Of a stretch of DNA of 64,000 bases, positions 42,872 to 52,015 are shown in pieces (the first letter of the stretch is position 1; the number at the start of each line of letters is the position of its first letter). The translations under genes and the position numbers were made by a program. The stretch spans positions 1,922,001 to 1,986,000 of the forward strand of contig NZ_JAKRNM010000001.1 of the NCBI RefSeq assembly GCF_022346995.1, in the 5' to 3' direction. The DNA comes from Paenibacillus sp. ACRRY (lineage in GTDB: Bacteria > Bacillota > Bacilli > Paenibacillales > Paenibacillaceae). The notes below the pieces were generated by a model that saw only the letters and a list, made by a program, of their open reading frames with translations, did no database searches and had not been told where the DNA came from.

Positions 42872-44728
42872 TCATGTCCCGGCAGGTGTAATTGGGCTGT
42901 TTTCCGTTGTCTCATCAAATAGCGTCACCAGCTCAATTCCGTCTGCCGAGATCCGTACTAATCCCTTATCCGACAAACGCAGCTCAGGGATAACAACGAG
43001 AGCAAGCAGGGAAAGTGTCATAAAGGCATTATTCAGAGTACAGCCTGCCGATTGCAGTGCTTCACTGATTGCAGCAGATTGTGCAGCGACTTCTTCAAAG
43101 GGCTCGGTGGACATTAATCCTGCGATCCGAAGCGGAAACTCGGTTAAACCCTCATCCGTAATCACGGCAACCCCGCCTTGCATGCGAATTACCCGATTAC
43201 CTGCCTCCACCATCAAGGTATCATCGTTACCGATAATGAGAAGATTGTGACTGTCATGAGCAACTGTCATTGCAATGGCAGCAGGGCGGGTGAATCCAAT
43301 GCCGCCAACAAGGGCAACTGCCTTGTTTCCGGTTTGTTTATGTCGTTCCAGGACTGCGATTTTGCAGATATCCCCCGTTGTGGACACTACTACCCGACCG
43401 TTTTGCACGTTTACAGGGACATGTTTCTCTTTCGTATCCACATGGTTTTCGGTCACATGAATGATTTTGGCCCCAATGGCTCCCTCTTCAATCGGCGCCG
43501 ACAGCTCCATATCCTTCGGCTGAATATTAGCTTCCAGTTTCACCGTGTTCAGCGCTTCTTCCGGATAGGTGAAGCTATCCCAAACGGCCGTCATCTTCCC
43601 CTTCTCTGCGACTACATGCCCGGCAGCAATGGTCATACCTACACGTACATCTGCCAGTCGGCCATCGAGCAAGATGATATCAGCTATATTGCCCGGGATA
43701 ACTGCACCAATATCACGAGCCACACCGAAACGTTCAGCTGTGTTTATGGTTGCCATTTGGAAGGCAGTCACGGGTTTGACCCCCTGCGAAATGGCGAGTC
43801 GAACGACGAAGTCCATATGTCCTTCTTTAAGCAGCGATTCGGAACTCCGATCGTCGGTCACCAGCATCATTCGGCGAGTATCCAGTCCGAGTTCGGTACA
43901 GGCTTTGATGGTTTCAGCCACATCATGCCAGGCTGATCCCTGACGCATTTTGGCATACATGCCGAGTCTCAGGCGCTCCACAACATCTTCCTTTGTCACA
44001 CATTCATGATCTCCCGTCACACCACTTGCCGCATAAACAGGTAAACGCCAGTCGTCCGCTGCCCAAGTAAAGTGACCGTCCGCCACCTTACCTGCTCGCA
44101 GCGTCGCCTGAATTTCGCCGATCATCGTTTCATCCCCGTATACGACACCCGGGAAGTTCATGACCTCACCGAGACCAATCATGTCAGGGCCCCAGGAGAG
44201 AGCCTCAGCCACTTCCTCCGGTCCAATGTAAGCCCCTGTCGTCTCCAAGCCAGGATGTGTTGAAGGCACACAGGAAGCCACCTGCATATAGGCTGCCATC
44301 GGCGTGGTTCTCGCTTCATCCAGCATAAGTCGCAGACCCTTGAGTCCAAGTACGTTGGAAATCTCATGCGGGTCAAAAAAACCACCGGTTGTACCGGAAG
44401 GAAGTACAGCTCTCGCAAACTCCGTCACCTTCATTTGGGTACTCTCAATGTGGCAATGTCCGTCCAGCAATCCTGGAGCAATGTATTTGCCTTCTGCTTC
44501 GATAATGCGTGTATGCTCTCCGATCGTATGACTCACATCCTTGCCAACATAGGCAATTCGAGCCCCTTGCACCGCAACCGACATATCCGGCAAAATTTCA
44601 CCCGAGATGACATTAACCAGCGTCCCTCCCCGAATGACTAATGTCGCCTTCAGATCTCCCCGCGCTGTTGCTACCAGATCAGGTACACAATCTGCCATTA
44701 ATGGCCGTTCAAAAGATGGTTTGTTCAT
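42872..44728 (-). CDS. ade: Adenine deaminase
   Basis: 618 residues from ATG 44728 (AAGGAGG 7 bases upstream); the frame extends 35 codons further without family similarity. The amidohydrolase metal site LDGHCHIES is near residue 88. Other motifs are GEVMNFPGV, GVTGDHE and MLVTDDR, and the C-terminal VGGIGFTRPAAIAMTVAHDSHN is typical of Ade (YerA is a relative). It deaminates adenine to hypoxanthine in purine salvage, with Mn or Fe at the active site. It has its own promoter and terminator, so it is a single-gene unit. No purine riboswitch is visible upstream. Confidence 0.92.
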   Translation of the reverse strand: MNKPSFERPLMADCVPDLVATARGDLKATLVIRGGTLVNVISGEILPDMSVAVQGARIAYVGKDVSHTIGEHTRIIEAEGKYIAPGLLDGHCHIESTQMKVTEFARAVLPSGTTGGFFDPHEISNVLGLKGLRLMLDEARTTPMAAYMQVASCVPSTHPGLETTGAYIGPEEVAEALSWGPDMIGLGEVMNFPGVVYGDETMIGEIQATLRAGKVADGHFTWAADDWRLPVYAASGVTGDHECVTKEDVVERLRLGMYAKMRQGSAWHDVAETIKACTELGLDTRRMMLVTDDRSSESLLKEGHMDFVVRLAISQGVKPVTAFQMATINTAERFGVARDIGAVIPGNIADIILLDGRLADVRVGMTIAAGHVVAEKGKMTAVWDSFTYPEEALNTVKLEANIQPKDMELSAPIEEGAIGAKIIHVTENHVDTKEKHVPVNVQNGRVVVSTTGDICKIAVLERHKQTGNKAVALVGGIGFTRPAAIAMTVAHDSHNLLIIGNDDTLMVEAGNRVIRMQGGVAVITDEGLTEFPLRIAGLMSTEPFEEVAAQSAAISEALQSAGCTLNNAFMTLSLLALVVIPELRLSDKGLVRISADGIELVTLFDETTENSPITPAGT

Positions 44729-44777
44729 GCCACTGCCTCCTTCATTCATTAACGATCCAAAAAAATATATTGTTACG

Positions 44778-44806
44778 ATTATATGAGTCCGCACGGCATG
44801 TGTAAA
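44778..44806 (-). promoter_or_regulatory. Promoter of ade
   Basis: Minus-strand TTTACA (44801-44806), 17-base spacer, TATAAT (44778-44783). It lies about 50 bases upstream of the ade start. Confidence 0.7.
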
Positions 44807-44952
44807 GAAAATTCCCACCAATTGTGCATGCATACAAATTGCAGCTCAATAATTATCCACTGAACTAAACCCATTTATTCTCATGTCAGGAATGGTTACC
44901 TATCCCAATCCTCTCATTCCATTTATCCTAGTCGAAACCTTACCCTACATAG

Positions 44953-44984
44953 AAAGACTCCCGCTCGAGGGAACGGAAGTCTTC
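44953..44984 (-). terminator. Possible terminator after helD
   Basis: AAAGACT-CCCG pairs with CGG-AGTCTT, with one mismatch and a short, interrupted T run on the minus strand. Weak but well placed, 22 bases after the helD stop. Confidence 0.45.
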
Positions 44985-45006
44985 TCATATAAAAGAATCA
45001 CCTTGT

Positions 45007-47382
45007 TTAATCTGTTTGCACCGCAGATACATGGTTAATGGCATATAATTGCTGCGGTTGTGAAGTTATGAACGGACTTGGTTCACCAAGGCTGTACACA
45101 TGAAGCAGGTGCATCGCTCGGGTACAAGCCGTATAGAACAGTTTGCGCTCGTGCTCCTGCGCATATTGTTCTGCAGAACCGTCATAGATCAGCACCGCAT
45201 CGAACTCCACCCCTTTTGCAAGGTATGCCGGTATGACATGCACCCCCCGTTCGAAGGCAAGTGTTGTCTTTTTGATCAATTTCGGCGCAGCAGGCAGTAC
45301 ACGGCTTAACGCTTCATGCACATCCTTGCTCTCTTCAGCCGTCTTACAGATCACCGCAACTGATTCATATTCTTCCTGAATGAGATGGCTAAGATCTGCT
45401 GCAATCCTCTTCATATGCTCCTCAGTATTGGATGACACAATGACTGCAGGCTTCTCGCCGCTTCGATTGAACGGAATGATCTCCTCCCCACCGGGAACCA
45501 TCCCCCTTGTAAACTCGACAATCTCCTGTGTCGAACGATAGCTCCGCGTGAGTTCGATCACTTCGGTATTCTCCGGTCCATACAGGTTTGTGAGTGGCCC
45601 AGTACCACTGAGTACGGAAGAATGGGCATAAATCGCCTGATTAAAATCACCCAAGGCTGTTATTTTCGCTCGAGGAAACAGTCTCTTCATGAAAGCCAGC
45701 TGGAACGCAGAATAATCCTGCGCCTCATCAATAATGACATGTCTTATATTCGAATTGATATGGAATCCAAGCAGCAGCTCCCGCAAATAGAGATAAGGTG
45801 TAATATCCTCATAAGCCAGTTCCTGTACTTTCATTCGGCGAAGGGTCATGCTGCAGATTTCATCCCAGTGGGCTGGCAGTGCCTCGCCTTCCAGTAGTCG
45901 AATCATCTGTGCCTGGTCCTGGAATAGATGCGCATACAACTGGCGAATATCCACGAATCGCAGGGATTTGATCCACTTCCGCAATGGCTTGAGCCGATCA
46001 CTAACCACCATGCGGGCCAGAATCTCCCGTTCCTGTGCAAAATCATCGAACGTATCCACTTTCCCTTTTTGTTTGCGTTTCAGCCGCTGATAAGCACGCT
46101 GCAGATCTTCCGGTTCCATCAGATCCAATTGCTGATCAACCCAGGGTGCTTCCAATTCGCTTTTGCCAAAGGCCGACAATTCCTTCAGCATCCAGTCCCG
46201 AAGCATTTCCAGACGATTCACCAGCTTCACGGATGACCCGAAACTGTAGAATTTCTCAGCCATTGCCTCCGCTGTTACAACCGCCTGTCCCTGGAACCGC
46301 ACAGGTTTGAATTTCATGCCCTCCGACATCAGGCTGTCCTTGAATCGCGTAATCACTTTCAGGAATGATTCGGAGGACTTGAAGCGGATGCCTGACATGC
46401 GTGCCGTGTATCCTGGATCCCCCGTATTGGAAAGGACATATTCAAGCTGAATGAATGGATCCTCCAGCTGATATTCGCGCCCAAGCCTGCGTTCCAGGTA
46501 CTCCTGAAACGTCGTTTGCAGCATATTTTCTTCCCCAAGCTCAGGCAGTACCGTGGATACGTAACTGTTGAACATCGGGTTCGGCGAAAAGAGTACCATC
46601 TGATCTGCTTGCAAATGCTCGCGATACTTGTATAGAAGGTAGGCTACACGCTGCAGTGCAGCTGACGTTTTGCCGCTGCCGGCTGCGCCCTGTACAATCA
46701 GCATGCGTGTACGGTCATTGCGGATAATTCGGTTTTGTTCCTTTTGAATAGTCGCTACAATGCTTTTCATCTGTGCATCCGATGTACGGCTCAGCACCGC
46801 CTGAAGCAGCTCATCCCCAATCGTAACACCGGTATCGAACATGAAGCGGATACGTCCATCCCGAATGACAAACTGCCGTTTCATTTCGATATCGCCGCTA
46901 ATTTCCCCGCTCGGAGTATGGTAAGTGATTGGTCCAGGGGCACCATCGTAATACAGATTGGATATCGGCGCTCGCCAGTCGTAGACCAGGAAGGATTCTT
47001 CCTTCTCATCAAGCAGTGAGGCAATACCTAAGTAAATCCGCTCTGCTTGCGGATAACCGTCTTCCTTAAAGTCGATACGTCCAAAATAAGGCGAGTGATG
47101 CAGTCGTTTCATTTTATCCAGCGCAGCTGCCGTATTCAGATGACTGCGTTCCCGATCAGACAGGACCTGCGATTGCTGCCGCATGCTGGTAGATGTTTCC
47201 CCAACATCATCCGCCTCACTGAAGTTCATGGTGACTTCATCCCAGAAGTCCTTTCTCATCTCCACAACTTCATCCCGGAAGGAACCAACCTCCTTTTCAA
47301 GGTCGGTTATTTTCCGCTCGATCTGATCGGTTACTGTATCTACTCGATGCTGCTCCTCGCTCCATTGCTGGTTAGTACTCAT
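45007..47382 (-). CDS. helD: RNA polymerase recycling helicase-like ATPase HelD
   Basis: 791 residues. An N-terminal coiled coil (about 1-60) that enters the RNA polymerase secondary channel in known HelD structures is followed by a UvrD-like superfamily 1 core: Walker A GAAGSGKT (about 232-239), VIIDEAQDYS (motif II), GDFNQAIYAH (motif III), LTRSYRST (motif IV) and VEFDAVLIYDGS near the C-terminus. HelD removes stalled core RNA polymerase from DNA. A GAGGGG site is about 12 bases before the ATG. A strong plus-strand promoter lies only 48 bases upstream. Confidence 0.92.
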   Translation of the reverse strand: MSTNQQWSEEQHRVDTVTDQIERKITDLEKEVGSFRDEVVEMRKDFWDEVTMNFSEADDVGETSTSMRQQSQVLSDRERSHLNTAAALDKMKRLHHSPYFGRIDFKEDGYPQAERIYLGIASLLDEKEESFLVYDWRAPISNLYYDGAPGPITYHTPSGEISGDIEMKRQFVIRDGRIRFMFDTGVTIGDELLQAVLSRTSDAQMKSIVATIQKEQNRIIRNDRTRMLIVQGAAGSGKTSAALQRVAYLLYKYREHLQADQMVLFSPNPMFNSYVSTVLPELGEENMLQTTFQEYLERRLGREYQLEDPFIQLEYVLSNTGDPGYTARMSGIRFKSSESFLKVITRFKDSLMSEGMKFKPVRFQGQAVVTAEAMAEKFYSFGSSVKLVNRLEMLRDWMLKELSAFGKSELEAPWVDQQLDLMEPEDLQRAYQRLKRKQKGKVDTFDDFAQEREILARMVVSDRLKPLRKWIKSLRFVDIRQLYAHLFQDQAQMIRLLEGEALPAHWDEICSMTLRRMKVQELAYEDITPYLYLRELLLGFHINSNIRHVIIDEAQDYSAFQLAFMKRLFPRAKITALGDFNQAIYAHSSVLSGTGPLTNLYGPENTEVIELTRSYRSTQEIVEFTRGMVPGGEEIIPFNRSGEKPAVIVSSNTEEHMKRIAADLSHLIQEEYESVAVICKTAEESKDVHEALSRVLPAAPKLIKKTTLAFERGVHVIPAYLAKGVEFDAVLIYDGSAEQYAQEHERKLFYTACTRAMHLLHVYSLGEPSPFITSQPQQLYAINHVSAVQTD

Positions 47383-47429
47383 ATGTTAATACGCCCCTCT
47401 TTCCCCGGATTGTGTCCTCAAAAGCCCAT

Positions 47430-47459
47430 TTGACAAGCCCGAAAAGGATATGGTATAAT
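47430..47459 (+). promoter_or_regulatory. Consensus promoter on the plus strand with no gene downstream
   Basis: TTGACA (47430-47435), 18-base spacer ending TGG, TATAAT (47454-47459): both hexamers perfect with an extended -10 TGG. It points away from helD into non-coding DNA. Confidence 0.75.
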
Positions 47460-47465
47460 TAATTA

Positions 47466-47567
47466 GAAAGTAAACATTTAAATTTTATGTTAATTAGTTC
47501 TAATTTTCTGAAAACCATTTTTTATTGTACCAGTGACAGCGTCCCGATGCAAGCGGCGGCGTTTTTT
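47466..47567 (+). ncRNA. Candidate small RNA between helD and the PNPOx-like gene
   Basis: About 100 bases between the predicted start point of the consensus promoter and a hairpin with T6 (CGTC-CCG / CGG-GGCG, 47538-47567). No ribosome site and ORF of meaningful length. AATTAGAA (47461-47468) and TTCTAATT (47498-47505) are complementary and nest AACAT/ATGTT. Existence of the RNA is inferred from promoter plus terminator only. Confidence 0.45.
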
Positions 47568-47659
47568 GTTGTTTCTACTTTTAAATATTATGAGTAGCGA
47601 TCAAGCAGACCTCTTTATTATTACCCTCGAATTGGATGAATATAGATATGGTTCGTCTT

Positions 47660-48121
47660 CTATTGGCGCAATTCTGCAATCGTCTCTTTCCACCTTGCTA
47701 TAGATGCCACCTCTTCTTTTAGTTGAAACGTGATTCCTGTTGTGATGTCAGCATACGGAGCACGATCCACGCGCACGCTCGCCACATGAGCCTCATACCG
47801 ATCTCTAGGATGAATGGCTTCCTTCAACGGAGGAAGGGCTACGATCTCCAAGCGCACATACATCAATTGATGCTCATGTACGGCAATCAAGGTAGCCTTA
47901 CCTGTTCTGTTCATATTCATACTTGTTTGTGTCCCTGGCCATAATGCAAGTCTAAGTGTATCCGGGTTCATAGCAATAATCTCACCCACACTAATCATGG
48001 CCTGATGCGGCCATCCTTCCTCTGACACGGTTAGCAGCTGCATGGCGTCATGCTGTTTCTCCTCCAATTGATTACCACTCAACCATTCAACAAATTCTGG
48101 ATCCAGATGTTTATCGTTCAT
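47660..48121 (-). CDS. Pyridoxamine 5'-phosphate oxidase-fold protein
   Basis: 153 residues. The split-barrel FMN-binding pattern shows HDAMQLLTVSEEGWPHQAMISVGEI, LRLALWPGTQTSMNMNRTGKATLI and MYVRLEIV. It is probably a flavin-, F420- or heme-binding small protein rather than a true PdxH, which is longer. AGGGAG precedes the ATG. Function unknown; it is a single gene. Confidence 0.7.
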   Translation of the reverse strand: MNDKHLDPEFVEWLSGNQLEEKQHDAMQLLTVSEEGWPHQAMISVGEIIAMNPDTLRLALWPGTQTSMNMNRTGKATLIAVHEHQLMYVRLEIVALPPLKEAIHPRDRYEAHVASVRVDRAPYADITTGITFQLKEEVASIARWKETIAELRQ

Positions 48122-48182
48122 ATTATTCTCCCTCGGTTCACTTGAATGATCTTCATCATTCTGATGTTATGTATACAAAACA

Positions 48183-48204
48183 ACCCGGACACAGTTGTCC
48201 GGGT
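48183..48204 (-). terminator. Intrinsic terminator of the aromatic acid exporter-like gene
   Basis: ACCCGGACA pairs perfectly with TGTCCGGGT around a 4-base loop. On the minus strand it is followed by TGTTTTG. Confidence 0.8.
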
Positions 48205-48256
48205 CACACGTTGTTCTTCTATTGTATCTGATTGGAAAGCCAATGTGCAATTGACA

Positions 48257-49321
48257 CTAAGGCCATTTGAGCCAGTTCAAAATTTTATCCTGTGATTCCT
48301 TGTCTTCACTTGAACTATGCACATGTTCGGCAAGCCTGTTGAGACGTTCCAGCTGATATCCGTAATCGTATATGGCTGCAGCAACGATGGATAGTCTCAG
48401 CATACCTTCCTGATCCATATCAAACTGGGATATGGCTTGTTCCATGAATCGATCATTATCCAAAATAAACTGCGCCGCCTCTTCACCGTTCGGCTTCAAT
48501 TTATCCTCGAATTTGAGCAAGGCGTGCTCATGGAATTTAATGACCAATTCAAGGTGTGTATCAAAAAACTGATCCATCTCTGGCGTCCGCTGTGCCTGGA
48601 AATAATGCCGCTCCACGGAATCAAGCACGTCATACCCTTTTTGCAGGCTCAGCAGCATTTGTTTATATACAACCATCTGCCGGGTCTCGCTGAATTTGGA
48701 ACGCTTCATTTTCTTCTGTTCTTCCTCGAACAAATTGTATTTATCCGAGAGCGATTTAATGGAACCGCCCAGACTGCCCTTCTCATCCCTGAAAACGACT
48801 TCCTTGATCTCATCCGAGATGGACGTGCGTAACAGGAGTGACATGCTGTTGAACACATTCTGGATCTGCTTCACAAACTGCACCTTGGGCTTAGGTGGAA
48901 ACACCGTGATGTTAATGAGAAACGCAGATACAATACCAACAAGCGTCAGCAGGAACCGGTTTAATGCAAAGTGCCAGTCACCGGAAGCTTCCATAATGGA
49001 GACGACGGTAACCAGAGTCAGCCCTACGGTCTCACCCATATTCAATTTAAGACAAATCATGATAACAAGCACAATGATCAATCCCACTGCGATTGGCTCA
49101 TTGGACAATACCATACCGCCCAAGAGGGCAACAATGGCTCCGAGCGTGGTTGTCTGCAATTGATCCAGGAAATACTTCCAGGAACGATAAATCGATGGCT
49201 GCATCGCGAAGATGGCAGCTATGGCAGCCGGTACCGGTGACTGCGGATTCAAGAACATGCTCAGGTACAGAGCAAGCGTTACCGCAATTCCTGTCTTAAG
49301 CACGCGTGCTCCAAACGACAC
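48257..49321 (-). CDS. Aromatic acid exporter (FUSC/ArAE-1) family protein
   Basis: 354 residues. The N-terminal membrane domain has about five or six TM segments (about 10-165). It includes the conserved N-terminal GARVLKTGIAVTLALYLS and the FAMQPSIYRSWKYFLDQLQTTTLGA segment (about 39-63). A cytoplasmic helical domain follows (about 166-354). It resembles YqjA of Bacillus subtilis. Homologues of the wider family export aromatic carboxylic acids; the substrate here is unknown. The GTG start is supported by AAGGAGGGG. A Fur-type palindrome lies 43 bases upstream. Confidence 0.8.
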   Translation of the reverse strand: MSFGARVLKTGIAVTLALYLSMFLNPQSPVPAAIAAIFAMQPSIYRSWKYFLDQLQTTTLGAIVALLGGMVLSNEPIAVGLIIVLVIMICLKLNMGETVGLTLVTVVSIMEASGDWHFALNRFLLTLVGIVSAFLINITVFPPKPKVQFVKQIQNVFNSMSLLLRTSISDEIKEVVFRDEKGSLGGSIKSLSDKYNLFEEEQKKMKRSKFSETRQMVVYKQMLLSLQKGYDVLDSVERHYFQAQRTPEMDQFFDTHLELVIKFHEHALLKFEDKLKPNGEEAAQFILDNDRFMEQAISQFDMDQEGMLRLSIVAAAIYDYGYQLERLNRLAEHVHSSSEDKESQDKILNWLKWP

Positions 49322-49364
49322 GGTAACCCCTCCTTACCTGTACTCTCATTTTGAACTAACCCAT

Positions 49365-49379
49365 TAATAATCATTATTA
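49365..49379. promoter_or_regulatory. Fur-family 7-1-7 box
   Basis: TAATAAT-C-ATTATTA is a perfect 7-1-7 palindrome. It differs by one base per half from the Fur core TGATAATNATTATCA and from the PerR core TTATAATNATTATAA. It is 43 bases upstream of the exporter start. Confidence 0.45.
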
Positions 49380-49599
49380 CCCCGTATTTCTTTTTTTGTT
49401 GAATTATTTTGATCCAATACTCCACTTTTTCATCCATTAACGATAACAGCAGCCCCTTTTAATGTCCCATAGCCATGTAACTTCAACATAAATTTTATCA
49501 GAACGACTTATTTTACCACGGACGCTCTGTGGTTACCATGTGATTCCTCATAATGTTTGTTTCACAAGACTAGATAACCTGCTTTCTTGCAAAGAAAAA

Positions 49600-49644
49600 A
49601 GCAAACCTTTGGAATGTGGTCTTTGCCACCACCAAAAGTTTGCT
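49600..49644 (-). terminator. Intrinsic terminator of the malic enzyme-HD operon
   Basis: AGCAAAC-TTTGG pairs with CCAAA-GTTTGCT, and inner GTGG pairs with CCAC. On the minus strand it ends in TTTTTTC. Confidence 0.8.
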
Positions 49645-49673
49645 AATGAATGGGTTTGATTATCGCTCACAGT

Positions 49674-50399
49674 TTACAACGGTGCTTTACCATCTGTACC
49701 TTCCCACTCCCGCTTGAACTGCTCCACGAACTCTACCATAAACGCATGGCGCTGCTCGGCCAGTTCCTTGCCATAGGATGTATTCATGAGATCCTTCAGT
49801 TTAAACAGCTTCTCGTAAAAGTGATTGATTGTCGTGCTCCGTCCATTCCGATATTCCTCCCGGGTCATCTGCTCCCGTGGCGGAAGGGTAGGATCATACA
49901 TTTCACGGCCTCGCGCTCCTGCAAAAGCAAACGTGCGCGCGATCCCTATGGCACCGAGCGCATCCAGCCGGTCTGCATCCTGCACAACTTGCGCCTCCAG
50001 GGAAGAAACAGCAGGGCGCTGTCCTCCCGCATAAGAGATTGTGCTGATGATGTTAATCACAGCTTCACGGGTGATTGGTTCTAGCTGCTGCTGATCCAGC
50101 CATTCGTTCAGCTTTTTCATCCCGGCTTCCAGACTTTTGTTCAGCTTCTCATCCGGCACATCATGCAGCAATGCAGCCAGCTCACAGACAAAAGGATCTG
50201 CTCCCATTCGATGGGCAAGCTCAACAGCAAGCGCCGTAACTCGTTCGATATGCTGCCAGTCATGTCCGTCAGTATGCCTCTCAGCATCTCCTCGAACAAA
50301 GGCTCTGGCGGCACGAAGGACGGACTCTCCAGCGGATATACCATCTACATGGTCAAGAGGTCCGGATGAATGTATTGTCAGATTGGAATTGTCGTCCAC
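49674..50399 (-). CDS. HD-domain phosphohydrolase (YedJ-like)
   Basis: 241 residues. The HD metal-binding residues are H46-D47 in GHDWQHIERV, the HD pair in ALLHDVPDEK and the downstream D in VVQDADRLDALGAIGIARTF. It belongs to the small HD hydrolases such as YedJ and YpgQ, the latter being a nucleotide pyrophosphohydrolase. The GTG start lies 2 bases after the malic enzyme stop, so the two are translationally linked. Substrate here is unknown. Confidence 0.85.
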   Translation of the reverse strand: MDDNSNLTIHSSGPLDHVDGISAGESVLRAARAFVRGDAERHTDGHDWQHIERVTALAVELAHRMGADPFVCELAALLHDVPDEKLNKSLEAGMKKLNEWLDQQQLEPITREAVINIISTISYAGGQRPAVSSLEAQVVQDADRLDALGAIGIARTFAFAGARGREMYDPTLPPREQMTREEYRNGRSTTINHFYEKLFKLKDLMNTSYGKELAEQRHAFMVEFVEQFKREWEGTDGKAPL

Positions 50400-50401
50400 G
50401 G

Positions 50402-51841
<1,440 letters not shown>

Positions 51842-51967
51842 TCCAATTCCTCCCAGACTGAAAGTCTTGAGTTGCACGTTACCTGTTTCTCTTCGCTGTA
51901 CATGCACTCTTTTCCTTTATCTTGTCCAGAAAAAGTGATAACTGCTACGTGGCTTCAAACAAAAAAA

Positions 51968-52005
51968 GACCGCCCTTACGTCTGATCTGACGTGTAGGAC
52001 AGCCT
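51968..52005 (-). terminator. Terminator at the end of the galactan operon
   Basis: GACCG-CCTTACGTC region pairs with GACGTGTAGG-region (bulged stem). On the minus strand a T7 run follows. It lies 11 bases after the GH42 gene stop. Confidence 0.65.
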
Positions 52006-52015
52006 TCATATTTAT

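Larger units (their letters stand above)
49322..49673. other. 352-base region with a Fur-type box and hairpins
   Basis: Contains the palindrome at 49365-49379, a small hairpin CCACGGA-CGC-TCTGTGG (49516-49532), and the terminator at 49600-49644. No gene is seen. Confidence 0.6.

Noticed and set aside
44729..45006. Possible purine riboswitch upstream of ade
   Set aside because: The paired loops and the conserved TATA-type junction bases of the purine aptamer are not found; only an ordinary promoter is visible.
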